From Streptomyces hayashii (GTDB taxonomy: Bacteria > Actinomycetota > Actinomycetes > Streptomycetales > Streptomycetaceae): DNA of 64,000 nucleotides. The position numbers and the translations under genes were made by a program. The notes beneath the pieces were generated by a model. That model ran no database searches and had not been told where the DNA came from. It saw only the letters and a list, made by a program, of their open reading frames with translations. Below, one piece after another: positions 1 through 7,925 of the stretch. Location: positions 1 to 64,000 of the forward strand of contig NZ_JAHHIU010000084.1 of the NCBI RefSeq assembly GCF_024539815.1. The letters run 5' to 3'. The first letter of the stretch is position 1. Each line of letters starts with the position of its first letter.

Positions 1-186
1 GTGCGAGCGTGCCTGCGGGTGCGGGTGCGGGTGCGGGTGCGGGTGCTCGGCGCGGGCTTCGGGGTGGGCCGGGGCGCGGCCGTGGCCATGGGGCTCGGCG
101 TGGGTATGGGTGTGGGTGTGACCGTGAGGGTGTCCGTGGTCGCGCGCGTGGTCGTGTTCGTGTTCGTGGTCGTGCCGGTCGCTCAC
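1..186 (-). CDS. Cation diffusion facilitator-like transporter, His-rich N-terminus (partial)
   Basis: Only the first 62 codons are inside the window; the gene runs off the left edge. Read on the minus strand from the GTG at 184-186, the product is a run of His alternating with Asp, Glu, Thr, Pro and Gly, including His-Glu-His, His-Thr-His and repeated His-Pro pairs. A GGAAGGGG ribosome site sits 6 nt before the GTG, which fixes the start. His-rich cytoplasmic N-termini of this kind occur on zinc/cobalt/nickel efflux proteins of the CDF family, and the divergent ArsR-type regulator next door fits metal efflux. The membrane domain is not visible, so another His-rich metal-binding protein remains possible. 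Confidence 0.6.
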   Translation of the reverse strand, partial: MSDRHDHEHEHDHARDHGHPHGHTHTHTHAEPHGHGRAPAHPEARAEHPHPHPHPHPQARSH

Positions 187-240
187 GTCGATCCCCTTCC
201 GGTGCGCCCAGGTGGACGCGACTGCGCCCACTCCGCCATT

Positions 241-265
241 ATGTGCGTATGAGCGCACGCATGCA
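241..265. promoter_or_regulatory. Candidate ArsR operator between divergent genes
   Basis: An imperfect inverted repeat, with arms TGCGT (244-248) and ACGCA (257-261) set in alternating ATG/GCGC-type sequence, overlaps the start codon of the ArsR gene and lies 60 nt upstream of the divergent efflux gene. ArsR/SmtB metal sensors normally bind such imperfect palindromes over the promoter and start. The assignment is inferred from position and symmetry only. Confidence 0.4.
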
Positions 266-608
266 CCTGTCATCTGCGCACCATGCGCACCCGCGCACCC
301 CCGGCGAGGAGCAGTTCGCCCTCGCCGCCGAGCTGCTCGCCCTGCTCGGGGACCGCACCCGGCTCACCCTGCTGCACGCTCTCGCCTCCGGCGAGGCCGA
401 TGTGACGACCCTGACGGAACGCTGCGGTGCGGCCCGGCCGGCGGTCAGCCAGCATCTGGCGCGGTTGCGGCTGGCCGGGCTCGTGAACACCCGCAAGGAG
501 GGCCGCCGGGTGATCTACTCCCTCTCCGACGGCCATCTGCGCCGCCTGGTCGACGAGGCGCTGAACGTGGCCGACCACCGGCTCGGGGACCAGCCGGTGC
601 ACGACTGA
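249..608 (+). CDS. ArsR/SmtB-family metal-responsive regulator
   Basis: A 119-residue winged-helix protein. After a short His-containing tail (HLSSAHHAHP) come the family features: LLALLGDRTRLTLLHAL, a recognition helix around RPAVSQHLARLRLAGLV, and the wing KEGRRVIYSL. The usual ELCVC metal-binding cysteines are absent (the helix reads TLTERCGAARP), so any sensing would have to use other ligands, perhaps the N-terminal histidines or a C-terminal site (DHRLGD..VHD) as in SmtB/CzrA-type sensors. It is divergent from the His-rich efflux gene, the standard layout for a repressor that releases the transporter when metal is in excess. Start chosen at ATG 249; ATG 267 is the alternative. Confidence 0.85.
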   Translation: MSARMHLSSAHHAHPRTPGEEQFALAAELLALLGDRTRLTLLHALASGEADVTTLTERCGAARPAVSQHLARLRLAGLVNTRKEGRRVIYSLSDGHLRRLVDEALNVADHRLGDQPVHD

Positions 609-663
609 GCCGGTCGCGTCGGCGTCGCAGCGCCGGCGTCGGAGCGCCGGCCGTCGGACCGCG

Positions 664-1878
664 TCAGTAGCGTTCCGCGGTGCCGAGGTACTGCTCCGCG
701 AAGGCCGCCGCGGCGGCGGGGGACGTGAACAGACGGCGCAGCCGGGCGAACGTCGTGCCCGCGCGGAACGGGTCGCCGGACGCGGTCCCGTGGTAGACCT
801 CGGACAGCCACTGCGAGAACTCCTGGTAGTCCCACACCCGGCGCAGACAGGCCTCCGAGTAGCCGTCCAGACCGGCCCCGTCGCCGCCGTCCAGGTAGGC
901 GACCAGGGCGTCCCCCAGCAGGAAGGCGTCGTGCAGGGCGAGGTTCATGCCCTTCGCCGCGATGGGCGCCACGAGGTGGGCCGAGTCGCCGGCCAGGAAG
1001 AGCCGCCCGTACGTCATCGGCTCGACCACGTAGTCGTGCATGTCGAGCACGTGCTTCTCGATCAGCCGGCCCTCGGTGAGCGGCGGCGCGCCCGCACCCT
1101 CCAGGCGCTGGTGCAGTTCGGACCAGACGCGGTCGTGGGACCAGTTCTCCGGGTCGTCGCCGGACGGGCACTGGAGGTAGTAGCGGGTCACCCCGGGGCT
1201 GCGGGCCATGTGCCCGGCGAAGCCGTTCGGATGGACGCCGAACAGCACGCAGTCGGAGGACGGCGGGGCCTCGGCGAGCAGCGCCAGCCAGCCTATTCCG
1301 TAGTCGTGCCGGGCGATCCGTGCGTGCCCGGTCGGCAGCGCGGCCCGGCCCGCCCCGCGCGGGCCGTCCGCGCCGACGACGAAGTCGCAGGTCAGCGACC
1401 GGTGTTCGCCGGTGTCGGGGCACGTGTACGTCACGGAGGGGCGAGCGGTGTCGAGGTCGTGCAGTTCGACGTCGCGCACCGAGAAGCGGGCGTCGCCGCC
1501 GCGCACGTCGACGTACTCGTGGGCGAGGTCCGCCACCAGCAACGGCTGCGGATACACCCAGTGGTGACAGTTCGTCAGATCGGTGTAGGGGAAGCGGTAC
1601 CGTTCGCCGCCGAAGCGGAACTCGCACGACGAGTGCCGCTGGGCGTGCTCCGACAGGTTGTCCGCCAGCCCGCGACGCTGCAGTGAGCGCACGGCCCACT
1701 CCTCGATGACGCCGGCCCGCGGCCGCCGCTCGATGAACTCACGGCTCTCCGCCTCCAGTACGACACAGTCGACGGACGCGGCCCGCAGGATGTTGCCGAC
1801 GGTGAGACCCGCCGGGCCGGCGCCCACGACGACGACCGGAACATGGCGGGGGGAAGGGGAGTCGGTGGTCACCCGCAC
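664..1878 (-). CDS. 4-hydroxybenzoate 3-monooxygenase-like flavoprotein (PobA family)
   Basis: About 404 residues from GTG 1878 (GTG 1872 is equally possible); PobA is about 394. It has the FAD-binding GAGPAG near the N-terminus, the RPRAGVIE segment equivalent to RIRAGVLE of PobA, the GADG motif, and GDSAHLVAPIAAKGMNLA, which corresponds to the GD/FAD motif of 4-hydroxybenzoate hydroxylase. The family adds a 3-OH to 4-hydroxybenzoate with NAD(P)H and O2, giving protocatechuate in the cytoplasm. Aligned to the Pseudomonas enzyme, Arg214 and Tyr385 are kept, but Tyr201 reads Phe and Ser212 reads Met, so the true substrate may differ. No ring-cleavage genes are next to it. Its minus-strand neighbour upstream encodes a CoA-binding protein. 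Confidence 0.75.
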   Translation of the reverse strand: MRVTTDSPSPRHVPVVVVGAGPAGLTVGNILRAASVDCVVLEAESREFIERRPRAGVIEEWAVRSLQRRGLADNLSEHAQRHSSCEFRFGGERYRFPYTDLTNCHHWVYPQPLLVADLAHEYVDVRGGDARFSVRDVELHDLDTARPSVTYTCPDTGEHRSLTCDFVVGADGPRGAGRAALPTGHARIARHDYGIGWLALLAEAPPSSDCVLFGVHPNGFAGHMARSPGVTRYYLQCPSGDDPENWSHDRVWSELHQRLEGAGAPPLTEGRLIEKHVLDMHDYVVEPMTYGRLFLAGDSAHLVAPIAAKGMNLALHDAFLLGDALVAYLDGGDGAGLDGYSEACLRRVWDYQEFSQWLSEVYHGTASGDPFRAGTTFARLRRLFTSPAAAAAFAEQYLGTAERY

Positions 1879-1991
1879 ATTATGGGCGGCCCGTTCGGAG
1901 CGGTCGGCGGGCCGGTCTCGCACACTCCAGGAGCCCGGCGCAGGCCCGGCCCCGGCGCCGGGTCGCCGGGCCCGGGCGGGGGAACCGGTCG

Positions 1992-2399
1992 TCAGGTCAG
2001 GCGGGGGATCTCGATCGCCGGGCAGCGGTCCATGACCATCTCCAGGCCCGCGGCCCTGGTGCGGTCGTAGGCCGCCTCGTCGACGACCCCGAGCTGGAAC
2101 CACACCGCCCGCGCGCCCTTGGCCACCGCCTCGTCGGCGACGGCGCCCGCGAGTTCGCTGTTGACGAAGACGTCGACGACGTCCACCTCGAAGGGGATGT
2201 CCGCGAGGGAGGCGTACCCCTGCTCGCCGTGCACGGTCTCCGCCTTCGGGTGGACGGGAACGACCCGCTTGCCGAAGCGTCGGAGCACCTCGGCCACGCC
2301 GTAGGCCGCACGTCCGCGGTTCGTCGACAGGCCCACCACGGCCCAGGTGTCACCCGAGCCGGTGAGGATCTTCCGGATCGTCGCCTCGTCGCCGTACAC
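1992..2399 (-). CDS. CoA-binding domain protein (YccU-like)
   Basis: A 135-residue single-domain Rossmann protein. GTG 2399 is preceded by a perfect AAGGAGG ribosome site, which decides the start. Visible features are WAVVGLSTNRGRAAYGV (nucleotide loop), RVVPVHPKA, and the C-terminal ARAVWFQLGVVDEAAYDRTRAAGL and MDRCPAIEI blocks, all typical of stand-alone CoA-binding proteins related to the succinyl-CoA synthetase alpha-subunit N-domain. The cellular role of this widespread family is not established. It lies 113 nt upstream of the PobA-like gene on the same strand. Confidence 0.85.
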   Translation of the reverse strand: MYGDEATIRKILTGSGDTWAVVGLSTNRGRAAYGVAEVLRRFGKRVVPVHPKAETVHGEQGYASLADIPFEVDVVDVFVNSELAGAVADEAVAKGARAVWFQLGVVDEAAYDRTRAAGLEMVMDRCPAIEIPRLT

Positions 2400-2564
2400 C
2401 GGCGGCCTCCTTAACTGTCGGAAACAATCAGAAACGGTCGGATACGGTTTTCGCATCGAACAGGATCCGACGCGGGTGTCAACAGTGTGCGACGGATCCT
2501 GATTCCGGGCCCGCCTTTCCGGTCCCTGCCTGCGAACCCGCCTCCGTCCGCCTAGGCTCGGCAC

Positions 2565-3311
2565 GTGCTGCGCATCATGGACGCCCGAACCGGCGAACCC
2601 GCCCTCGCCGCCCCCGTCCGGCGGGGGCTCACCCGTGTCGAGGCGCACGCCTCGGGGTACGGGGCCGCGTCGCTCAGGGTGCTGCTCGTCGCCGATCTGC
2701 TCGTGCGCGCGCTGGAACTGGGCGGCACGCCCGCCTGGCTCCTGCTCACCGGCGACCGCGACCAGGCGGAGTTGCGGGCAGCCGCCACCGCCCTCGGCAC
2801 GCATCCCTTCGAGGACGGCCGGGACCTCGGCGCCGGCGTCGGCGAGGCACAGGTCCTGCACGTGGTGGGCGAGGACGGACCGAGCCCCGACGACGGCGTG
2901 CTGATCGCCGTCGCGCCCGCCGAGGGCGATCTGCCCGGGACGCCGACGCGCGGAACCGCGCCGGACGCCGACCCGGCCGTCCTGCGTCTGGCCCTTCTCG
3001 CCGCGCGCCGGACGGCGCCCGTCCAACTCGGCGCGACGGCAATCGCCGAGGCCGACGACACCCTTGCGCGCTGGCGGCGGGCCGTCGCCGACTGGGCGCG
3101 GCAGCCTTCGCGACCGGTCCCCGAAGAGCTGCGCGGGCGGCTGCGCACCGCCTGGGAGGACGACCTCGACGTGCCCGAGGTGCTGCGCGTGCTGCGACGG
3201 GTGCGTGAGGCCGGCCCCGAACTCCCGGCGGGCGCCCGCTTCGAGACGTACGCCTACGCCGACCGTCTGCTCGGCCTGGAACTCACCCGCGACCTCGGAG
3301 CCCCGGCGTGA
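2565..3311 (+). CDS. Cysteinyl-tRNA-synthetase-like protein lacking catalytic motifs
   Basis: A 248-residue protein. The N-terminus (LRIMDARTGEP) and the segment GAASLRVLLVADLLVRALE align with the start of CysRS/MshC, where the HIGH motif and the helix after it lie. The C-terminal half contains WEDDLDVPEVLRVLRRVRE and YADRLLGLEL, matching the CysRS signatures D-D-(F/L)-N-T-P and the closing LGL. The zinc-ligand Cys and the HIGH box are replaced (region reads HASGYGAAS), and no KMSKS is visible, so aminoacylation is unlikely. It overlaps the next gene by 4 nt (GTGA) and is probably co-translated with the SixA-like phosphatase. Function unknown; the family call rests on short motif similarity. 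Confidence 0.55.
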   Translation: MLRIMDARTGEPALAAPVRRGLTRVEAHASGYGAASLRVLLVADLLVRALELGGTPAWLLLTGDRDQAELRAAATALGTHPFEDGRDLGAGVGEAQVLHVVGEDGPSPDDGVLIAVAPAEGDLPGTPTRGTAPDADPAVLRLALLAARRTAPVQLGATAIAEADDTLARWRRAVADWARQPSRPVPEELRGRLRTAWEDDLDVPEVLRVLRRVREAGPELPAGARFETYAYADRLLGLELTRDLGAPA

Positions 3312-3856
3312 CCGCGCCCCACGCCGGAGCGGCGGAGGCCGGTGCGCCGCGTCGGCTGGTCGTGCTGCGGCACGCCAAGTCGGCCTGGCCCGACGGCGTC
3401 CCCGACCACGAGCGGCCGCTCGCCCCGCGCGGACTCCGGGACGCGCCGGCGGCGGGCCGCGCGCTCGCCGAGGCCGGCTGCCGTCCGGATCTCGCCCTGT
3501 GCTCCACCGCCGTCCGCGCCCGCCGGACCTGGGAGCTGGCCCGCGCCCGGTGGGACGCGCCGCCCCCGACGCGCTTCGACCCGCGGCTCTACGGGGCCGA
3601 CGTGCCCGAGCTTGTGGACATCGTCCGCGAGACGCCCGACGAGGTCGGCACCCTGCTGCTCGTCGGACACAACCCCGGTCTGGAGGAACTCGTCCTCGAT
3701 CTGGCCGGGGAGGGCCTCGGCGACGCCCTCGACCAGGTGCGGCTGAAGTTCCCGACATCGGCGATCGCCGTCCTGACCTGGCACGGGCCCGACTGGCGGG
3801 CCCTGGCGCCCGGTGCGGCCCTGCTCACCTCGACGACGGTGCCGAGGGGCGGCTAG
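3308..3856 (+). CDS. SixA-like histidine phosphatase
   Basis: A 182-residue member of the histidine phosphatase superfamily. The catalytic RHAK motif is in [24 protein letters not shown] follows as in Six[13 protein letters not shown] supplies the second arginine, and [12 protein letters not shown] carries the second catalytic histidine. SixA-type enzymes remove phosphate from phosphohistidine, though many actinobacterial members have no tested substrate. Its GTG overlaps the stop of the CysRS-like gene (GTGA), so the two form an operon. Its stop shares the four bases CTAG with the stop of the convergent permease gene, leaving no room for a separate terminator. Confidence 0.85.
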   Translation: MTAPHAGAAEAGAPRRLVVLRHAKSAWPDGVPDHERPLAPRGLRDAPAAGRALAEAGCRPDLALCSTAVRARRTWELARARWDAPPPTRFDPRLYGADVPELVDIVRETPDEVGTLLLVGHNPGLEELVLDLAGEGLGDALDQVRLKFPTSAIAVLTWHGPDWRALAPGAALLTSTTVPRGG

Positions 3857-5820
3857 CCGACGTGCACGCGCGGCCGCCGCTCGGGGTCCGGCTCCGCGCG
3901 GCGCAGCACCTCGCGGGTGACGGGGGCGACCTCGCCGTCGCCGAAGACGAGGAAGCGGATCAGATGGCTCACCGGGTTGCCCTCGGTCCAGCTGAAGTAC
4001 GCGTGCGGGACCTGGCCCGTGCGGTCGCGCAGCGCCAGCAGCACCGCGGCGATGCTGTTGGGGACCGTGGGACCGGACACCCGCAGCCGGCGCACCCCGT
4101 GCTTCTCGTCGCCGTGCACGTCGATGTCCGCGGTGAAGTCGGAGGAGTCCCGTACGAACACCTCCAGGAACAGCGGCCGGCCCGCACCGGGGATCGGCGT
4201 GTGCGCGCGCTGCTCCCCCTCCTTGGCGCGGTACGCGCGCGTGCTGTGTTCCTGCGGTTCGTTCGCGATGAGCTGCACGGGCCCGTGCCGTGCGGCCTCG
4301 TCCGCGAACCGGGCCGCGGTCTCGTCCAGCGTCACCTCCGCCGCGCGCAGTTCGAAGGCCCGGCCCACCCGCGACCCGAACGACGTGACCAGGATGGCGA
4401 AGATGAAGATCGCGGCGATCCGGATGCCGTCGGGACGTTCGATGACGTTCGTGACGAGCGTGTAGGCGAAGACCGCCGTGATCGCGCCGAAGCCGACCGC
4501 GGCCCGGACCCGGCCGTGCCGGTGCACCGCGACGGTGGACGCGAACGCCGCCGACAGCATCAGCACCAGCACGCCCGTCGCGTAGGCGCCGCTCTGGTCG
4601 TCGACGTTCGCGTTGAACCACAAGGTGATGAAGACGGCGGCCGCCATGAACACCAGCACCAGCGGCCGCACCGCGCGCGTCCATTCGGGGGCCATGCCGT
4701 ACCGGGGGAGGTAGCGCGGGACGAGGTTCAGCAGCCCGGCGAGGGCCGAGGCGCCCGCGAACCACAGGATGGCGATCGTGGAGACGTCGTAGACGGTGCC
4801 GAAGGCCTCGCCGAGGTGCTCGTGCGCGAGGTAGGCCAGCGCCCGCCCGTTCGCGGGCCCACCGCTCTTGAACTCGTCCTGGGGGATGAGGATCGTCGTC
4901 GCGAGACTGGACAGCAGCAGGAAGCAGCTCATGATCACCGCGGCCGTGGTGAGCAGCTTGCGGGTGTCCCGCACCCGACCCGCGGGCTCCTCGTAGGTGT
5001 CCGTCGGGTCGCCCTCGACCTGGGGCATCACCGCCACCCCGGTCTCGAAGCCGGACATTCCGAGCGCCAGCTTCGGGAAGACCAGCAGGGCCACGCCGAT
5101 CATGATCCAGGGGGAGGAGTGCTCGGCGCTCACGGCGTCGGTCCAGTCCCCGATCCGCACCGGGTGCGTGAGGATCTCCCGGGCCGAGACGGCCAGCACC
5201 ACCACGTTGAGCGCGAGGTAGCCCGCCACCAGCGGCACCGCGATGCCGATGGCCTCCCTGAAGCCCTTGAGGAACACCGCGCCCAGCGCGCCGACCAGCA
5301 CCAGCGTGATCCACTCGTTGCCGTCGGACATCCAGTGCGGCGCGAACGGGTTCTCCACGACGTGCGCGGCGGCGTCCGCGGAGGACAGGGTGATCGTGAT
5401 CATGAAGTCGGTGGCCGCGAAGCCCAGCAGCACCAGCACCAGGATCTTCCCCGACCACCACGGGAGCAGCCGCTCCAGCATGGCGATGGAGCCCTCGCCG
5501 TGCGGGCTCTCGTGCGCCACCCGGCGGTACACCGGCAGCGCGCCGAGCAGCGTCAGCGCGATCAGCACCAGCGTCGCGAGCGGGGACAGCAGTCCGGCGG
5601 CGAGGGCGGCGATGCCGGGCTGGTAGCCGAGCGTGGAGAAGTAGTCGACGCCGGTGAGGCACATCACCCGCCACCAGCGGTGACCCTCCTGCTCCGCGCG
5701 CGGGGTGGCGTGCGGGCCCGGATGGCGTGCGGTCTGCTCGCTCAGTCCCTCCAGGAGCCAGGCGCGCCAGCGGGGGGACGTCGAACCCCCGCCGGTCTCC
5801 TTCACCCGCGTGCCGGTCAT
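3853..5820 (-). CDS. APC-superfamily amino acid/cation permease
   Basis: A 655-residue membrane protein with about 12 hydrophobic segments between residues 50 and 470, then a soluble C-terminal domain of about 180 residues. The first helix region reads [17 protein letters not shown], the APC unwound-helix signature. ATG 5820 is preceded by AGGGAG 9 nt upstream, which favours it over the longer open frame. The large cytoplasmic tail resembles the layout of KimA-type potassium transporters and related APC proteins, but the substrate cannot be read from the sequence. It is divergent from the yigZ-like gene. Confidence 0.75.
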   Translation of the reverse strand: MTGTRVKETGGGSTSPRWRAWLLEGLSEQTARHPGPHATPRAEQEGHRWWRVMCLTGVDYFSTLGYQPGIAALAAGLLSPLATLVLIALTLLGALPVYRRVAHESPHGEGSIAMLERLLPWWSGKILVLVLLGFAATDFMITITLSSADAAAHVVENPFAPHWMSDGNEWITLVLVGALGAVFLKGFREAIGIAVPLVAGYLALNVVVLAVSAREILTHPVRIGDWTDAVSAEHSSPWIMIGVALLVFPKLALGMSGFETGVAVMPQVEGDPTDTYEEPAGRVRDTRKLLTTAAVIMSCFLLLSSLATTILIPQDEFKSGGPANGRALAYLAHEHLGEAFGTVYDVSTIAILWFAGASALAGLLNLVPRYLPRYGMAPEWTRAVRPLVLVFMAAAVFITLWFNANVDDQSGAYATGVLVLMLSAAFASTVAVHRHGRVRAAVGFGAITAVFAYTLVTNVIERPDGIRIAAIFIFAILVTSFGSRVGRAFELRAAEVTLDETAARFADEAARHGPVQLIANEPQEHSTRAYRAKEGEQRAHTPIPGAGRPLFLEVFVRDSSDFTADIDVHGDEKHGVRRLRVSGPTVPNSIAAVLLALRDRTGQVPHAYFSWTEGNPVSHLIRFLVFGDGEVAPVTREVLRRAEPDPERRPRVHVG

Positions 5821-5946
5821 GCTGAGTGCTCCCTGCGGTCGGTCGGGGCCATGGCCATGGTCACCACCGTTGGATACCCCGCACATCGTGGCCCGCACCT
5901 GCCCCGCGGGCGAGTCGGCGATCCGGTCACCGCATAGGCTGACCGG

Positions 5947-6573
5947 ATGCAGGACGAGTACCGCACCGTCGCCCGCGCCGGCGTGCACGAGACCGAGGTC
6001 AACCGGTCCCGCTTCCTGTGCGCCCTCGCCCCGGCGGCCACCGAACGCGAGGCGCAGGAGTTCCTCGCGTCCGTCCGCAGGGAGCACGCCGACGCCACCC
6101 ACAACTGCTGGGCGTACGTCATCGGCGCCGACGCCGCCGTGCAGAAGGCGAGCGACGACGGCGAGCCCGGCGGCACCGCGGGCGTCCCGATGCTCCAGAT
6201 GCTGCTGCGCCGCGACATGCGGTACGTCGTCGCCGTCGTCACCCGTTACTACGGCGGCGTCAAGCTGGGCGCGGGGGGCCTGATCCGGGCGTACGGCGGC
6301 GCGGTCGGCGAGGCGATCGACTCCCTCGGCGTCCTCACCCGCCGCCGCTTCCGGCTGGCCACGGTGACCGTCGACCACCAGCGGGCCGGCAAGGTGCACA
6401 ACGACCTGCTCGCGACCGGACGCCAGGTGCGCGACGTCCGTTACGGCGAGGCGGTCGCCATCGAGATCGGCCTGCCGGACGCCGAGGTGGACGCCTTCCG
6501 CGGCTGGCTGGCGGACGCGACCGCGGGGACGGCAGGCTTCGCACTGGGCGAAGAGGCGTACGGGGACGTCTGA
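5947..6573 (+). CDS. YigZ/IMPACT family protein
   Basis: A 208-residue protein with the UPF0029 signature: [25 protein letters not shown], and [20 protein letters not shown], followed by a C-terminal DUF1949-like half. Length matches the family. The IMPACT/YIH1 relatives act on translational control in eukaryotes; the bacterial proteins are uncharacterised. It has its own promoter region (5821-5946) shared divergently with the permease. Confidence 0.9.
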   Translation: MQDEYRTVARAGVHETEVNRSRFLCALAPAATEREAQEFLASVRREHADATHNCWAYVIGADAAVQKASDDGEPGGTAGVPMLQMLLRRDMRYVVAVVTRYYGGVKLGAGGLIRAYGGAVGEAIDSLGVLTRRRFRLATVTVDHQRAGKVHNDLLATGRQVRDVRYGEAVAIEIGLPDAEVDAFRGWLADATAGTAGFALGEEAYGDV

Positions 6574-6761
6574 GCGGGGCGGGCGACGCCGTACCCGGCG
6601 TGACGCGCGGGCGTGACGTGTGAGGTGCGACGCGTTGAGTGCACCCCTGGATGAACGCTTGGGTGAAATGTCCGTAACGCCCTTTTGGGGTGGCCGTCAT
6701 GACGGTGCGATACGGGAGTAACCGCCCGGGCTGTCGGACCCGGCCGTTAGTCTCGGGGATC

Positions 6762-7925
6762 ATGAGGCTCCTGCACACTTCCGACTGGCATCTCGGCCGG
6801 GCGTTCCACCGGGTGAACATGCTCGGCGCCCAGGCCGAGTTCATCGGTCACCTCGTCGCCACCGTGCGTGAGCGCGAGGTCGACGCGGTGGTCGTGTCGG
6901 GGGACGTGTACGACCGCGCGGTGCCCCCGCTCGCCGCGGTCGAGCTCTTCGACGACGCCCTGCACCGGCTGGCCGACCTCGGCGTGCCCACGGTGATGAT
7001 CTCCGGCAACCACGACTCGGCCCGCCGGCTCGGCGTGGGCGCCGGCCTCATCGGCCGCGCGGGCATCCACCTGCGGACGGATCCGGCGGCGGCCGGCACT
7101 CCCGTGATCCTGCGGGACGCCTTCGGCGAGGTCGCCTTCTACGGCCTGCCCTATCTCGAACCCGCCCTGGTGAAGGACGAGTTCGGCGTGGAGAAGGCCG
7201 CCCACGAGGCCGTGCTCGCCGCCGCGATGGACCGGGTCCGCGCCGACCTCGCCGCACGCGCGCGGGGAACGCGCTCCGTCGTCCTCGCCCATGCCTTCGT
7301 CACCGGCGGCGAGCCCAGCGACAGCGAACGCGACATCACCGTCGGCGGGGTCGCCTCCGTGCCGGCCGGAGTCTTCGCCGGCGTCGACTACACGGCCCTC
7401 GGCCATCTCCACGGCTGCCAGACCATCACCGGGCGGGTGCGCTACTCGGGCTCCCCGCTGCCCTACTCGTTCTCCGAGAGCGAGCACCGCAAGACCATGT
7501 GGCTCGTCGACCTCGCCGCCGACGGGGAGATCGCCGCCGAGCGCGTCGACTGCCCGGTGCCCCGCGCACTGGCCCGTATCCGGGGGACGCTGGAGGATCT
7601 GCTCGCCGACCCCGCGCTCGCGCGCCATGAGCAGGCATGGGTGGAGGCCACCCTCACCGACGCCGTCCGCCCCGCCGATCCCATGGCCCGCCTCGCCGAG
7701 CGCTTCCCGCACACCCTCAGCCTCGTCTTCGCCCCCGAACGCGCGCCCGACGATCCCGACGTCTCCTACGCCCGCCGCCTCGCCGACCGCAGCGACCAGG
7801 AGATCGCCGAGGACTTCGTCGCCCATGTGCGCGGAGCAGCTCCCGACGCCCGCGAGCAGGGCGTGCTGCGGGACGCCTTCGACGCGGTCCGCGCGGACGA
7901 CATGCTGGGGGAGACGGCGCGATGA
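6762..7925 (+). CDS. sbcD: Nuclease SbcCD subunit D
   Basis: 387 residues starting at ATG 6762 (MRLLHTSDWHLGR). The calcineurin-type phosphoesterase motifs are all present in order: DWH, SGDVYDR, GNHD, LAHAF and GHLHG. SbcD is the Mn-dependent nuclease subunit that with SbcC opens hairpins and blocked DNA ends. The gene overlaps sbcC by 4 nt (ATGA), so the two are translationally coupled. Upstream (6574-6761) is non-coding and should hold the promoter. Confidence 0.96.
   Translation: MRLLHTSDWHLGRAFHRVNMLGAQAEFIGHLVATVREREVDAVVVSGDVYDRAVPPLAAVELFDDALHRLADLGVPTVMISGNHDSARRLGVGAGLIGRAGIHLRTDPAAAGTPVILRDAFGEVAFYGLPYLEPALVKDEFGVEKAAHEAVLAAAMDRVRADLAARARGTRSVVLAHAFVTGGEPSDSERDITVGGVASVPAGVFAGVDYTALGHLHGCQTITGRVRYSGSPLPYSFSESEHRKTMWLVDLAADGEIAAERVDCPVPRALARIRGTLEDLLADPALARHEQAWVEATLTDAVRPADPMARLAERFPHTLSLVFAPERAPDDPDVSYARRLADRSDQEIAEDFVAHVRGAAPDAREQGVLRDAFDAVRADDMLGETAR

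Noticed and set aside
1-252. Plus-strand Val/Gly-rich open frames at the window start
   Set aside because: They are the antisense of the His-rich efflux protein; the minus strand has a proper ribosome site and start, the plus strand does not.
3064-5937. Very long plus-strand frame across the SixA and permease genes
   Set aside because: It is Arg/Gly/Pro/His-rich without domain features and is the shadow of GC-rich genes in other frames.
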